The notes beneath the pieces are model-generated. The model was not told where the DNA came from, ran no database searches, and worked only from the letters and a program-made list of their open reading frames with translations. From assembly GCF_002925845.1 (NCBI RefSeq), contig NZ_PDNI01000036.1, positions 1 through 64,000 of the forward strand: a stretch of DNA of 64,000 bases, read 5' to 3'. The translations under genes and the position numbers were made by a program. Below are positions 19,119-29,124 of this stretch, one piece after another. The stretch comes from Roseovarius nitratireducens. GTDB taxonomy: Bacteria > Pseudomonadota > Alphaproteobacteria > Rhodobacterales > Rhodobacteraceae. Within the stretch, counting starts at the first letter, position 1; the number at the start of each line of letters is the position of its first letter.

Positions 19119-20633
19119 ATGCTGGATCTCACCTATGACGCGCCGAAACCCAAGGTGATCGCCGGGGCCAAGCACGATTGGGAGCTGGTCATCGGCATGG
19201 AGGTGCACGCGCAGGTGGCCTCGCGCGCCAAGCTGTTTTCCGGCGCCTCCACCCAATTCGGGGCCGAGCCCAATTCCTGCGTCTCCTTCGTGGATGCGGC
19301 GATGCCCGGCATGCTGCCCGTCATCAACGAGTTCTGCGTCGAGCAGGCGGTGCGCACCGGGCTGGGGCTGAAGGCAAAGATCAACCTCTGGTCAGCCTTC
19401 GACCGCAAGAACTATTTCTACCCCGACCTGCCGCAGGGCTACCAGATCAGCCAGCTTTACCACCCGCTCGTGGGCGAGGGCGAGATCCTCGTGGACATGG
19501 AGCCGGGGATCGCGCGGCTTGTGCGGATCGAGCGCATCCACATGGAACAGGACGCGGGCAAGTCGATCCACGACATGGACCCGGCGATGTCCTTCGTCGA
19601 TCTCAACCGCACCGGCGTCTGCCTGATGGAGATCGTCAGCCGCCCCGACATCCGCGGCCCCGAAGAGGCCGCCGCCTATGTCACCAAGCTGCGCCAGATT
19701 CTGCGCTACCTGGGCACCTGCGACGGAAACATGCAGAACGGCAACCTCCGGGCGGACGTCAACGTGTCCGTCTGTCGTCCGGGGCAGTATGAGAAATACC
19801 AGGAGACACAGGACTTCGCGCACCTCGGCACGCGCTGCGAGATCAAGAACATGAACTCCATGCGCTTTATCCAGATGGCCATCGACTACGAGGCGCGCCG
19901 CCAGATCGCGATTCTGGAATCGGGCGGCGAGGTGGTGCAGGAAACCCGTCTCTACGACCCGGACCGCAACGAGACCCGCTCCATGCGCTCCAAGGAAGAG
20001 GCGCATGATTACCGCTATTTCCCCGATCCCGACCTGCTGCCGCTGGAAATCGAGCAGGCTTGGGTGGACGAGATCGAGGCCAACCTGCCCGAATTGCCGG
20101 ATGCCAAGAAGGCGCGGTTCGTGCTGGAGTTTGGGCTTTCGGAATACGACGCCAGCGTGCTGACCGCCGATCTCGCCAATGCCGGGTATTTCGAGGCGGT
20201 GGCGGCGGGCGCGGGCGATGGCAAGCTGGCCGCGAATTGGGTCATCAACGAACTCTTTGGCAGGCTCAAGAAAGAGGATCATTCCATCGAGGAGAGCCCC
20301 GTCAGCCCGGCGCAACTCGCGGCCATCGTGCGGCTCATCAAGTCCGACGCCATTTCCGGCAAGATCGCCAAGGACCTCTTCGAGATCGTCTATACCGAGG
20401 GCGGTGACCCCGAAGAGATCGTCGAGGTGCGCGGCCTTCGCCAAGTGACGGATACCGGTGCCATCGAGCAGGCGGTGGACGAGATCATCGCCGCCAACCC
20501 CGCGCAGGTGGAAAAGGCACAAGCCAACCCCAAGCTTGCGGGCTGGTTCGTAGGCCAGGTGATGAAGGCGACCGGCGGCAAGGCCAACCCCAAGGCAGTG
20601 AACCAGATCGTGACGGCAAAGCTCGGTCTCTGA
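19119..20633 (+). CDS. gatB: Asp/Glu-tRNA amidotransferase subunit B
   Basis: Tail- and tRNA-binding subunit of GatCAB, which converts Glu-tRNA(Gln) and Asp-tRNA(Asn) to the amidated forms. The 504-residue protein shows [20 protein letters not shown], the [15 protein letters not shown]-like segment [36 protein letters not shown], the [13 protein letters not shown] segment, and the C-terminal YqeY-like tail domain (about 360-504). gatA and gatC are not next to it. Confidence 0.97.
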   Translation: MLDLTYDAPKPKVIAGAKHDWELVIGMEVHAQVASRAKLFSGASTQFGAEPNSCVSFVDAAMPGMLPVINEFCVEQAVRTGLGLKAKINLWSAFDRKNYFYPDLPQGYQISQLYHPLVGEGEILVDMEPGIARLVRIERIHMEQDAGKSIHDMDPAMSFVDLNRTGVCLMEIVSRPDIRGPEEAAAYVTKLRQILRYLGTCDGNMQNGNLRADVNVSVCRPGQYEKYQETQDFAHLGTRCEIKNMNSMRFIQMAIDYEARRQIAILESGGEVVQETRLYDPDRNETRSMRSKEEAHDYRYFPDPDLLPLEIEQAWVDEIEANLPELPDAKKARFVLEFGLSEYDASVLTADLANAGYFEAVAAGAGDGKLAANWVINELFGRLKKEDHSIEESPVSPAQLAAIVRLIKSDAISGKIAKDLFEIVYTEGGDPEEIVEVRGLRQVTDTGAIEQAVDEIIAANPAQVEKAQANPKLAGWFVGQVMKATGGKANPKAVNQIVTAKLGL

Positions 20634-20784
20634 TACGCCCCCGGGGCGCTTGGCGACCGCATTTGTCTCGGTCCGCACCGCCTCCTGCCTTCTCAAGCCC
20701 GAAGCGGATGTGTAAGACACGGGGGTACGAGCGATAGTGTAGCGGGCCTTACCGGGCAGGTGCGGACATCGGGGAGACAGGATT

Positions 20785-22089
20785 GTGAGAATCGCGATGA
20801 TCGGCACGGGCTATGTCGGGCTCGTCTCCGGGGTGTGTTTTTCGGATTTCGGGCATGACGTGATCTGCGTCGACAAGCAGCCCGAAAAGATCGCGATGCT
20901 CGAACGCGGCGAGGTGCCGATCTACGAGCCGGGGCTCGACGCGCTGATGGCCCGGAATGTCGAGGCGGGGCGGCTCTCCTTCACCACCGACCTCGCGGCG
21001 GCGGTGGACGGGGCCGACGCGGTCTTCATCGCGGTGGGCACGCCCACGCGCCGCGGCGACGGGCACGCCGATCTTACCTACGTCATGTCCGCCGCCGAAG
21101 AGGTGGCCCGCGCGCTGACCGGTTATGCCGTGATCGTCACGAAATCGACCGTTCCCGTGGGTACCAACCGCAAGGTCAAGCAGGCGGTGGCCAAGGCCAA
21201 CCCGAAGGCCGAGTTCGACGTGGCGTCGAACCCCGAGTTCCTGCGCGAGGGTGCGGCGATCGAGGATTTCATGAAGCCCGACCGCGTGGTGGTGGGCGTG
21301 CAATCGAGCCGCGCGCAGGAGGTGATGGCCGATGTCTACCGCCCGCTGTTCCTGCGCGAGTTTCCCATCGTCTACACCGATCTGGAATCGGCGGAGATGA
21401 TCAAGTACGCGGCCAACGCCTTCCTCGCCACCAAGGTCAGCTTCGTCAACGAGATCGCCGCGCTGTGCGAGCGGGTGGGCGCGGATGTCAAGGAAGTGGC
21501 GAGAGGCATGGGCCTCGACGGGCGCATCGGCAACAAGTTCCTGCACGCGGGCCCCGGCTATGGCGGATCGTGCTTTCCCAAGGACACCTCGGCGCTCGCG
21601 CGCATCGGGCAGGAGCACGCGGTGCCGCAAACCATCGTCGAGACGGTGATCCGCGTCAACGCGGGCGTCAAGGCGCGGATGATCGAGAAGCTGCGCGACC
21701 TCGTCGATGACAGCTTCAACGGCAAGGTGGTCGCCGTGCTGGGCGTGACCTTCAAGCCCAACACCGACGATATGCGCGACGCGCCCAGCCTGACCATCGT
21801 GCCCGCACTGGTGGGTGGTGGGGCCAAGGTGCGCGTGGTCGATCCACAGGGCCGCCGCGAGGGCGAGGCGCTGCTGCCCGGGGTGGTCTGGTCGGTAGAT
21901 CCCTACAAGGCCGCCAACAACGCCGATCTGCTGGTGATCCTCACCGAGTGGAACGAGTTCCGCGCGCTCGACCTGAAAAAGCTGGCAAAGAAGATGGCCA
22001 CGCCCCGCATGGCCGATTTTCGCAACATCTATTCCGCGCGGGATGCCCGCCGCGCCGGGTTCGAGCGGTATGAGGGGGTGGGGCGCTGA
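20785..22089 (+). CDS. ugd: UDP-glucose 6-dehydrogenase
   Basis: Oxidises UDP-glucose to UDP-glucuronate with two NAD. The 434-residue protein shows the N-terminal [19 protein letters not shown] fold, [24 protein letters not shown], the catalytic Cys in [14 protein letters not shown] near residue 260, and [17 protein letters not shown]. The start is GTG 20785 after GGGGAGA. Its stop overlaps the ATG of the epimerase by one base. The pair makes activated uronic acids for polysaccharide. Confidence 0.96.
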   Translation: MRIAMIGTGYVGLVSGVCFSDFGHDVICVDKQPEKIAMLERGEVPIYEPGLDALMARNVEAGRLSFTTDLAAAVDGADAVFIAVGTPTRRGDGHADLTYVMSAAEEVARALTGYAVIVTKSTVPVGTNRKVKQAVAKANPKAEFDVASNPEFLREGAAIEDFMKPDRVVVGVQSSRAQEVMADVYRPLFLREFPIVYTDLESAEMIKYAANAFLATKVSFVNEIAALCERVGADVKEVARGMGLDGRIGNKFLHAGPGYGGSCFPKDTSALARIGQEHAVPQTIVETVIRVNAGVKARMIEKLRDLVDDSFNGKVVAVLGVTFKPNTDDMRDAPSLTIVPALVGGGAKVRVVDPQGRREGEALLPGVVWSVDPYKAANNADLLVILTEWNEFRALDLKKLAKKMATPRMADFRNIYSARDARRAGFERYEGVGR

Positions 22090-23090
22090 TGCGCGTCTTC
22101 ATCACCGGCACCGCTGGCTTCATCGGCTTTCACCTTGCCCGGCTGCTTCTGGCCGAGGGGCACCGGGTGGCCGGCTTTGACGGGATGACGGATTACTACG
22201 ATGTCCGCCTGAAACAGCGTCGCCACGCGATGCTGCACCAGACCCCCGGCTTTACCGCCACCGAGGCGATGCTCGAGGACGAGGCGGCGCTCGGCGCAGC
22301 GGTTTCGGCCTTTGCCCCCGATGTGATCGTGCATCTCGCCGCGCAGGCGGGCGTGCGCTACAGCCTTGAAAACCCGCGTGCCTATGTCGATTCCAATGTC
22401 GTCGGCACGCTCAACGTGATGGAGGCCGCGCGCGTGGCAGACGTGCGGCACCTTCTGATGGCCTCGACCTCCTCGGTGTATGGTGCCAACGAGGACATGC
22501 CCTTTGACGAGCGGCAGAAGGCCGACACGCAACTTACCATCTACGCCGCCACCAAGAAGGCGAACGAATCGATGGGCCATGCCTGGGCGCATATCCACGG
22601 CCTGCCGGTCACGATGTTTCGATTCTTCACCGTTTATGGCCCCTGGGGCCGTCCCGACATGGCGCTGTTCAAGTTCACCAAGGGCATTCTCGAGGGCACG
22701 CCCATCGACATCTACAACAACGGCGAGATGTGGCGCGACTTCACCTATGTCGACGATCTCGTGCGCGCCATACGGCTGCTTGTCGATGTCGTGCCCGGCG
22801 GTCCCGAGACGGCGGTGGAGGGCGACAGCCTAAGCTCCGCCGCCCCGTTCCGCGTGATCAATATCGGCAATTCCGACACGGTGCGCCTGCTGGATTTCAT
22901 CGACGCCATCGAGGCCGAAACCGGGCGCGCGGCGATCCGCAACTACATGCCCATGCAGACAGGCGACGTGCCCGCCACATGGGCCGACGCGACGCTGTTG
23001 CAAACCCTCACCGGTTACCGGCCCCAGACACCGTTTCGCGAGGGTGTGCGCCGGTTTGTCGAATGGTATCGCGACTATCACGACATCTGA
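22089..23090 (+). CDS. UDP-glucuronate 4-epimerase-type NAD epimerase
   Basis: A 333-residue short-chain dehydrogenase-like epimerase, probably converting UDP-glucuronate to UDP-galacturonate. Marks are [15 protein letters not shown] at the N-terminus, the [11 protein letters not shown] segment, STSSVYGAN with the catalytic YAATKKANE, and [15 protein letters not shown], typical of UDP-glucuronate epimerases. Coupling to ugd by a one-base overlap supports the substrate. No glycosyltransferases are adjacent. Confidence 0.88.
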   Translation: MRVFITGTAGFIGFHLARLLLAEGHRVAGFDGMTDYYDVRLKQRRHAMLHQTPGFTATEAMLEDEAALGAAVSAFAPDVIVHLAAQAGVRYSLENPRAYVDSNVVGTLNVMEAARVADVRHLLMASTSSVYGANEDMPFDERQKADTQLTIYAATKKANESMGHAWAHIHGLPVTMFRFFTVYGPWGRPDMALFKFTKGILEGTPIDIYNNGEMWRDFTYVDDLVRAIRLLVDVVPGGPETAVEGDSLSSAAPFRVINIGNSDTVRLLDFIDAIEAETGRAAIRNYMPMQTGDVPATWADATLLQTLTGYRPQTPFREGVRRFVEWYRDYHDI

Positions 23091-23104
23091 GACCCGCAGC
23101 GCGG

Positions 23105-24001
23105 TCAGGCGCCGTCATGCCGGTCGCTCGCGCGCGCCGGATCGGGCGGGTCAAAGCTCACCCGGTCGCCGAAACACAGCGCCAGATCGGTTTGCTGCAT
23201 CACCCAATCGGTTTCGAGCGTGATCTCGGCGTCGTCGGTCCAGACCGCATTGCCCTGCCGTGCCATCCATTCGCCCGGCGGTCCGAGCGTCGAGGCGCGA
23301 TGCGTGACGTTCCAGATGAAGTAATGGTGCGGCACAATCACCTTGGGCTGCAGGCGCTCGCGCAGCGTCTCGATCTGCTCGTACCCCAGCACGTGCTGCG
23401 AGCCGTCGATGGGCAGAAGCGCCACATCGACATGGCCCAGCCGGTCCCATACCTCGGGCGGTGGATCAGGGCGGTTGTCGCCCCAGTGCAGGATACGCAA
23501 CCCCCCCGTCTCGATCAGCAGCAGCGTGTTGTCGAACGAGCGCCAGTTATCAGGCGGCAGCGTCTCCATCGGGGTGAGCTTGCGGGTAAGCCCGGCCCAG
23601 TCCACATCCGCGTGAGAGGTGTCCGAGACGTGCTTGTCGGCAATGCCGGTGATCGCCACGTCGGCGAATTCATAGCGCCCGATGAGCCGGTCGAGAAGCG
23701 TGCTCGCGTGCAGGCGGTGCAGGCAGTCATGATCGAAATGGGCGTGTGTCGACAGGCCGATATCGACCTCTACCTCGGGAAACTCGCACAGGTACCAGTT
23801 CCACGTGCCCCAGGGCGGGTTGCGCCACGGGTCGATCATCAGCGTAAGCCCCGAGGGCGCGGTAATGCGAAAGGCCGAGCCGCCGAAATACGCCAGCCGC
23901 ACCGGCCTCCCGGCGGGTGCATCGCGTTGCAGGTCGATCATGCGGTTGTTGTTCTCGCTCTGCTTCCACGCCCAGAGCCCGTCGTTCAGCCGCTCGGTCA
24001 T
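23105..24001 (-). CDS. Metallo-beta-lactamase-fold hydrolase
   Basis: A 298-residue UlaG-like MBL-fold protein. The metal site HAHFDH is at residues 86-91, preceded by the APSGLTLMIDPWRNPPWGTWN segment, and followed by the HWGDNRPDPP and VPHHYFIWN motifs. It has no signal peptide. It is the last gene of the minus-strand transporter operon, 27 bases after the carboxymuconolactone-decarboxylase-like gene. The substrate is unknown; a lactone or phosphoester is possible from the fold. It converges with the epimerase gene. Confidence 0.75.
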   Translation of the reverse strand: MTERLNDGLWAWKQSENNNRMIDLQRDAPAGRPVRLAYFGGSAFRITAPSGLTLMIDPWRNPPWGTWNWYLCEFPEVEVDIGLSTHAHFDHDCLHRLHASTLLDRLIGRYEFADVAITGIADKHVSDTSHADVDWAGLTRKLTPMETLPPDNWRSFDNTLLLIETGGLRILHWGDNRPDPPPEVWDRLGHVDVALLPIDGSQHVLGYEQIETLRERLQPKVIVPHHYFIWNVTHRASTLGPPGEWMARQGNAVWTDDAEITLETDWVMQQTDLALCFGDRVSFDPPDPARASDRHDGA

Positions 24002-24028
24002 CGCGGTCCTCCCTGTTGCCGCCGCCGT

Positions 24029-24574
24029 TCAGGCGAGCATCTGCTCGACGCCGTCCTCCGTTTCGATCTGGAGCGAATCGTTGACCCGGTTGAAGAACCC
24101 GCACAGCGCGATGCGCAACGTCAGCTCCACGATCTGCTCCTCGGTGAAGTGGCGCTTCAGTTCGTCGAAAATCGCGTCCTTCATGTAGTTGAAATTGCTG
24201 GTCACTTGCACGGCATAGTCGCGCACGAGGATATCGACCGCGTCGAACCCCTCGGGGCTGTCGACAAGAATATCCTCCACCGCCGCCGCGCTCAGCCCGT
24301 GCGACACGGCGCGCGGCGCGTGGTGGCCGATGCAATACTCGCAGGCGTTGATGGTCGAGACGGTCACCAGCGCGATTTCCAGGTAGCGCTTGGGCAGCAC
24401 CGCCTCGTCATGCAGCTCCAGCAACAGCCCCATGATGTGCTTGACCGCCGGGGGGCGATGGGCAAACACCTTCACCTGGTTGAGAAACGGGCCGTATTCG
24501 CGCGCGTAACGCTCGTAAACGGGCCGAACCTCCTCGGGAACCTCGTCGATCCCGACATCTCTGACACGGGCCAT
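24029..24574 (-). CDS. Carboxymuconolactone decarboxylase/AhpD-like protein
   Basis: A 181-residue all-helical protein of the CMD/AhpD family. The CxxC-x3-H motif is Cys78, Cys81 and His85 (NACEYCIGHH), as in AhpD-type peroxidase partners. ATG 24574 follows GGAGG at good spacing; the open frame beyond it (to 24739) runs into the binding-protein gene and is not used. Its partner or substrate is unknown. Position downstream of the binding protein suggests it acts on the imported compound or protects against peroxide formed from it. Confidence 0.8.
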   Translation of the reverse strand: MARVRDVGIDEVPEEVRPVYERYAREYGPFLNQVKVFAHRPPAVKHIMGLLLELHDEAVLPKRYLEIALVTVSTINACEYCIGHHAPRAVSHGLSAAAVEDILVDSPEGFDAVDILVRDYAVQVTSNFNYMKDAIFDELKRHFTEEQIVELTLRIALCGFFNRVNDSLQIETEDGVEQMLA

Positions 24575-24596
24575 GTTACCTCCGATCTGGCTGTGA

Positions 24597-24616
24597 GAGG
24601 GGGCCTTGGCCCCCTC
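24597..24616 (-). terminator. Hairpin between binding-protein and CMD genes
   Basis: Perfect stem GAGGGGGCC / GGCCCCCTC with a 2-base loop, just downstream of the binding-protein stop. No T run follows on the minus strand, so it is more likely to stabilise the upstream mRNA or attenuate than to terminate fully. Confidence 0.5.
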
Positions 24617-24626
24617 CCGTTGGGTT

Positions 24627-25835
24627 TCAGAATTCGAGACGTTGCAGGACCACGTCCTGCCCGTCCCGGATTTCCGAGAGCTGGAAATCGCGCCCGAGCA
24701 CCATGCCCTCCTCGTTGAATTCGAGGCTGCCGGACGCACCCGAATAGTTGATCTCCTCGCCCGCGCGCAGCGCCGCGAGCCCGTCGGCGACGTTGTAAAC
24801 GGTGGTCTTGCCCTCGCCGGTGGTTACGTCCCAGATGGCCTGCGCCACGGCGGCGCTGTCGGTCGTGCCGGCCTTCTCGATGGCCAGCAAAAGCGCCGAC
24901 ATCTGGTCGCGTCCGGCGGTGCCGAACGGGTGCTGCACCGAGCCGGTATCCTCCAGCCCCACCTCATCCAGATATTGCTTGTAGGCGGGTGAGGAAAGTG
25001 CCGGGACCGGGAAGCCGTGAATCACCCCGTCGCCCGCCGCGCCCACGGTGTCCTTGAACTGCGTTCCCGTGGACAGCGAGGTGGTGATGACGACGCCTTC
25101 GTATCCCTGCCGGTAAAGCTCTTTATAAACGGCGGTAAAATCGCTGACATAGGACGGAATGAACACCGCCTCAGGCGATTTTTCGATCAGCTGCGTCACC
25201 TCCGAGCGGTAGGAGGATTGCCCGGCATTGTAGTAGAACGGCTCCTGCACGATCGCGTCCTGCCCCACCTTCTCGATGAAGCCGTCCATCATCGAGCGAG
25301 TGAAGTCGTTGTTGAGCGCCATCAGTGCATAACTGTCGATGCCACGGCTCAGCACCAGGTCGGCGATGGCGCGGCCCCAGATCGGCGACAGCGGCTGAAA
25401 GTTGAACACAAGCCCCTTCTCGTCGGCCACCGGGATGTCAGAGCTTGACGAGGTGCACATCTGGATCACCCCCGCGCTCTGGCACTTGGGCATGATCCCC
25501 AGCGTCACCGAGGATGACCATGTACCGATGATCCCCAGCACCCCGTTGACGTTGATGAGCTTGTCCGCGGCGCGCACCGCCGTTTCCGGGTTGGTCTCGG
25601 AGTTCTCCTGGTAGAGCCGGATCTGCCGGCCGAGAACGCCACCTGCGGCGTTCACCGCTTCGGCCACCCGCTTGTGCGAGGCGGTGATGTTGGGGCCGAA
25701 CGGGCCGCCGCCGCCGGTGTTGGGCGTCAGCGATCCGATGGCGATATCGCCCTCCTGCGCGCGCAGGATCGACGGCGCGGCAAGCGTCGCCACGCCGCTG
25801 GCGAGAAGCGTGCGTCTGGTCATCAGGGTCTTCAT
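24627..25835 (-). CDS. Branched-chain-amino-acid-type ABC binding protein
   Basis: A 402-residue periplasmic binding protein of the Leu/Ile/Val (LivJ) fold. The signal peptide MKTLMTRRTLLASGVATLAAPSILRAQ has two arginines in a Tat-like setting. The mature part begins DIAIGSLTPNTGGGGPFGP and includes VLGIIGTWSSSVTLGIMP. Ligand cannot be read from sequence; such proteins bind amino acids, amides, urea or aromatic acids. It lies downstream of its permease and ATPase genes and is followed by a hairpin, which would favour high expression. Confidence 0.88.
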   Translation of the reverse strand: MKTLMTRRTLLASGVATLAAPSILRAQEGDIAIGSLTPNTGGGGPFGPNITASHKRVAEAVNAAGGVLGRQIRLYQENSETNPETAVRAADKLINVNGVLGIIGTWSSSVTLGIMPKCQSAGVIQMCTSSSSDIPVADEKGLVFNFQPLSPIWGRAIADLVLSRGIDSYALMALNNDFTRSMMDGFIEKVGQDAIVQEPFYYNAGQSSYRSEVTQLIEKSPEAVFIPSYVSDFTAVYKELYRQGYEGVVITTSLSTGTQFKDTVGAAGDGVIHGFPVPALSSPAYKQYLDEVGLEDTGSVQHPFGTAGRDQMSALLLAIEKAGTTDSAAVAQAIWDVTTGEGKTTVYNVADGLAALRAGEEINYSGASGSLEFNEEGMVLGRDFQLSEIRDGQDVVLQRLEF

Positions 25836-25882
25836 GGCAGTCTCCTTGTTGGTTTGAGGTCGGGCGCCTTCTGTCGGGCGCT

Positions 25883-26785
25883 TCAGTCGGAAGGGGCCTT
25901 GAATTTCCGTTCCGGCAGCAATCCGCGCGGGCGCAGCCGTAGCGTCACGATGAGCAAGAGGCCGATGGCGATGATCCGCAGCGCCGACATCTTCTCGGCG
26001 TCGAGCGCATCGGTGAAATCACCGACGAAGCGGGTTCCTTCCAGGAACACCATCACCGCCCCCGCGCCGAGCAATATGCCGCGATTGTTGCCCGCACCGC
26101 CGACGATCACGGACATCCAGATGAACATCGCCACCACGGGCATGAACACCTCGGGGCTGATATTCTGCACGTAATGAGCATAAAGCGCCCCGGCGAGGCC
26201 CATGAAGAACCCGCCCACCGCAAAGATCTGCACCCGGTGCAACAGAACGTTCTTGCCCAGCACCTCGGCCACCACGTCATCCTCGCGGATCGCGCGCAGC
26301 GTGCGGCCCATCGGCGCGCGCCTGATCGCCTCGCAGACCGCATAAGTCAGCAGCACGCAGGCCGCGACGAGGCCGAGATAAAAGAGCGGGTAGAGGTCGG
26401 GGCCGATCATTTCGCCGAAAGGCCGCGCCTCGATCCGCAATCCGCGCGGGCCTTCGGTGATCTGATCCTCGTTGAGCACGATCAGCCGGATCACCTCGCC
26501 CACGCCCAGCGTCACGATGGCGAGGAAATCCTCGCGCAATCGCACCGACAACAGCGCCACCGCCGCCCCCATGACCAGCCCCGCAAGGCAGGCCGCCGGA
26601 ATCGCGAGGCCCACCGGGACGCCCAGCTTTGCCGACAAGAGCCCCGAGGTATAGGCCCCCAGCGCATAGAACCCGGCAATGCCGAAATTGACCATCCCGG
26701 TGATCCCCCATTGCAGGTTGAGCGCCAGTGCGAGGATCATAAAGAACCCAACGAACGTGCCCATCGAGACGAGATACGCGCTCAT
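25883..26785 (-). CDS. livM: ABC transporter permease LivM-type
   Basis: A 300-residue inner-membrane permease with about eight hydrophobic segments. The LivM mark GITGMVNFGIAGFYALGAYTSG follows the first segments, and the cytosolic coupling region is RRAPMGRTLRAIREDDVVAEVLGKNV. ATG 26785 overlaps the livH stop by 4 bases; a longer open frame to 27268 is a shadow of livH. Second permease of the importer. Confidence 0.9.
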   Translation of the reverse strand: MSAYLVSMGTFVGFFMILALALNLQWGITGMVNFGIAGFYALGAYTSGLLSAKLGVPVGLAIPAACLAGLVMGAAVALLSVRLREDFLAIVTLGVGEVIRLIVLNEDQITEGPRGLRIEARPFGEMIGPDLYPLFYLGLVAACVLLTYAVCEAIRRAPMGRTLRAIREDDVVAEVLGKNVLLHRVQIFAVGGFFMGLAGALYAHYVQNISPEVFMPVVAMFIWMSVIVGGAGNNRGILLGAGAVMVFLEGTRFVGDFTDALDAEKMSALRIIAIGLLLIVTLRLRPRGLLPERKFKAPSD

Positions 26786-27645
26786 TTCTTGATCTCCGCC
26801 GTCCCGAACAGCCCTTGCGGGCGCACCAGCAGCAGCACCGCGATGATGACGAAGCCCACCGCGATCTTGTAGGTCGAGGGCAGCACGAGGATCGTGGCCT
26901 CCTCCGCCAGACCTACCAGCAACGCGCCCAGGATCGCGCCGTAGGGCGAGCCGATGCCGCCGAGGATCGCGGCCGCGAAAATCGGGATCGTGAGGTTCCA
27001 GCCCACCAGCGGCTCGATCACCAGATCGAGCCCGGCAAACACCCCGGTCAGCCCGAACAGCGCCCCGCAGATGGCGGTGGTAAAGGCCGTGACGCGGCCT
27101 GCGTTCACCCCCCGGATCGCCGCCAGCATCGGGTTGTCCGCCACCGCCCGCATCGCCCGCCCGATGCGGGTATGCGCCAGCAGCAGGTGCAGCATGACAC
27201 CGATGGCCAGGCTCCAGCCGATGATCTCCACCTGTTCGGGGGTGATGTGCGCGCCGAATACCTTCCACGGGCGTTGCAGCGGGATGTCAAAGCCGCGCAC
27301 ATCCGCCGAATAAAACAGCCGGATCACGTTCTCTAGGATCAGCGTCACCGCGATCGACACCACCAGAAGCGTGATCGCAGACTGTCCCTCCATCGGTCGG
27401 AACACCAGCACATGCGCACCCCAGACCACCAGCGCGGTCACCGCCATCGCCCCCGCCGCCGCCAGCGGCAAGGGCAGGCCCAGCGGGACGTTGAGCGTGA
27501 AGGCGGCAAAGGCCCCCACCGTGATGTAGCCGCCGATCGCGAAATTCGGAAAGCGCAGGATCCCGAACAGCAGCGAAAAGGCCATCGCTGGCGGCGCGAT
27601 GAGGGCAGCATTGACCAGCGCGTTGACGATCATCTGAAGGCTCAT
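26782..27645 (-). CDS. livH: ABC transporter permease LivH-type
   Basis: A 287-residue inner-membrane permease. It begins MSLQMIVNALVNAALIAPPAMAFSL and has the LivH-type segment LFGILRFPNFAIGGYITVGAF and the coupling helix HTRIGRAMRAVADNPMLAAIRGVN. It overlaps livM and livF by 4 bases each, so the four transporter genes are translated as a unit. Confidence 0.9.
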   Translation of the reverse strand: MSLQMIVNALVNAALIAPPAMAFSLLFGILRFPNFAIGGYITVGAFAAFTLNVPLGLPLPLAAAGAMAVTALVVWGAHVLVFRPMEGQSAITLLVVSIAVTLILENVIRLFYSADVRGFDIPLQRPWKVFGAHITPEQVEIIGWSLAIGVMLHLLLAHTRIGRAMRAVADNPMLAAIRGVNAGRVTAFTTAICGALFGLTGVFAGLDLVIEPLVGWNLTIPIFAAAILGGIGSPYGAILGALLVGLAEEATILVLPSTYKIAVGFVIIAVLLLVRPQGLFGTAEIKK

Positions 27646-28358
27646 GCCCGCGTCCCCAGGTAAAGTTCCGATACTTCGCTCGAGTCCAGCAGCGCCCCGG
27701 CCGTCCCTTCAAGCGCGACGCGCCCCGCTGCCATCACGATCCCGCGATGCGCGACTCGCAGCCCCTCGATGGCGTTCTGTTCCACCATCAGGATCGCCAC
27801 ACCGTCGGCGTTGACGCGGCGCACGATGTCGAACATATGCCGCACCATCAGCGGCGACAGCCCCGCCGACGGCTCGTCGAGCAACAGCACCCGCGGCTCC
27901 AGCATCATCGCCATGCCAAAGGCCACCATCTGCCGCTGCCCGCCTGACAGATTGCCCGCGCGCACCCGGCGCAGCGGCTTTAGATCCGGGAACATCCCGT
28001 AGACCCGCGCGCAGGCGGCCTCGGCCCGGCCCGGATCGGTCCATGCACCCATGGTCAGGTTCTCGTGCGTGGTGAGTTGGCGGAAGACGTTGGCCTCTTG
28101 CGGCACATAGGCCATACCCGATCGCGCGATGCGCGGCGCAGGAAGTCCGGCGATCTCGCGCCCGGCGATCCGAACGCTTCCCGACATGGGGCGTACCACT
28201 CCGGCAATGGTCTTGAGCAGGGTCGATTTCCCCGCGCCGTTCGGCCCGATCACGCAGGTGATCTCGCCTTCGGCCAGTGCGAGCGACACGTCCTGGCAGA
28301 TCACCGCCTTGCCATAGCCTGACGTCAGGCTCTCTGCTGCAAGCACCGTTTCAGGCAT
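27642..28358 (-). CDS. livF: ABC transporter ATP-binding protein LivF-type
   Basis: A 238-residue ATPase: Walker A GPNGAGKST near residue 38, the Q loop in YVPQEANVF, signature LSGGQRQMVAFGMAMM, Walker B VLLLDEPSAGLSP. The IGPNGAGKSTLLKTIAG and end (VSELYLG) are typical of LivF. It overlaps livG by 8 bases and livH by 4. Confidence 0.92.
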   Translation of the reverse strand: MPETVLAAESLTSGYGKAVICQDVSLALAEGEITCVIGPNGAGKSTLLKTIAGVVRPMSGSVRIAGREIAGLPAPRIARSGMAYVPQEANVFRQLTTHENLTMGAWTDPGRAEAACARVYGMFPDLKPLRRVRAGNLSGGQRQMVAFGMAMMLEPRVLLLDEPSAGLSPLMVRHMFDIVRRVNADGVAILMVEQNAIEGLRVAHRGIVMAAGRVALEGTAGALLDSSEVSELYLGTRA

Positions 28359-29124
28359 CGGCGACCCTCCCGAGATAGGCCTCGATCACCTCTGGGTGGC
28401 GGCGCAACTCGTCGAAACTGCCCTTGGTCAGCAGGCTGCCCTGCGTCATCACCACCACCGGGTCGCAAAGCTGCGCGATCATGTCCATGTCATGCTCGAC
28501 AATGAGAAAGGTCTTTCCGTGCTCGCGGTTGAGCCGACGGATCATCTCGGTCAGCGTGTTCATCAGCGCCGGGTTCACCCCCGCCCCCGGCTCGTCGAGC
28601 AGGATCAGGTCGCAGTCGATCATCAGCGTTCGGGCGAGTTCCAGCAGCTTCTTCTGCCCGCCGGACAGGTCGCCGGCATAATCGTCGCGCAGATGCGTCA
28701 GCGTGGCGATTTCCATCACCTCGCAGGCGCGGCGATACACCTCCGCCTCCTGCGCGCGCACCGCGCCGGGGCGCAGGAAGATCGGCCAGAACCGCTCGCC
28801 AAGCTGCGCCTGCGGTGCCAGCATCAAGTTTTCCAGCACGGTCATGCGCTGAAACTCGCGGGCAAGCTGGAACGTGCGGATCAGGCCCAGCCGCGCCCGC
28901 CGCCACGGGGCCAGCCGGGTGATGTCCTGCCCCTTCAGGCGCACCTCGCCCGCATCCGCGCGGATGACGCCGCTCAGCAGGTTGAACAGGGTCGATTTCC
29001 CCGCGCCGTTGGGGCCGATGAGGCCGGTGATCGTGCCCCGTTCCACGTCGAGCGACATGTCGCGCACGGCCTGCACGCCGCCAAAGCTGCGGCTCATGCC
29101 GCGCGCTTCGAGCAGGGGGCTCAT
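28351..29124 (-). CDS. livG: ABC transporter ATP-binding protein LivG-type
   Basis: A 257-residue ATPase: Walker A GPNGAGKST, signature LSGGQKKLLELARTLM, Walker B LILLDEPGAGVNP, and the LivG-type end RHPEVIEAYLGRVADA. It starts within the last bases of the TetR gene (4-base overlap), so the regulator is probably cotranscribed with the transporter it controls. Confidence 0.92.
   Translation of the reverse strand: MSPLLEARGMSRSFGGVQAVRDMSLDVERGTITGLIGPNGAGKSTLFNLLSGVIRADAGEVRLKGQDITRLAPWRRARLGLIRTFQLAREFQRMTVLENLMLAPQAQLGERFWPIFLRPGAVRAQEAEVYRRACEVMEIATLTHLRDDYAGDLSGGQKKLLELARTLMIDCDLILLDEPGAGVNPALMNTLTEMIRRLNREHGKTFLIVEHDMDMIAQLCDPVVVMTQGSLLTKGSFDELRRHPEVIEAYLGRVADA

Noticed and set aside
22050-22085. 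tRNA-like GGTTCGAG segment at the end of ugd
   Set aside because: It lies in coding sequence and has no cloverleaf arms around it. No tRNA was found in the window.
22730-24718. 662-codon plus-strand open frame
   Set aside because: It crosses the epimerase gene in another frame and then runs antisense to the MBL-fold and CMD-like genes. The real genes carry catalytic motifs; this frame does not.
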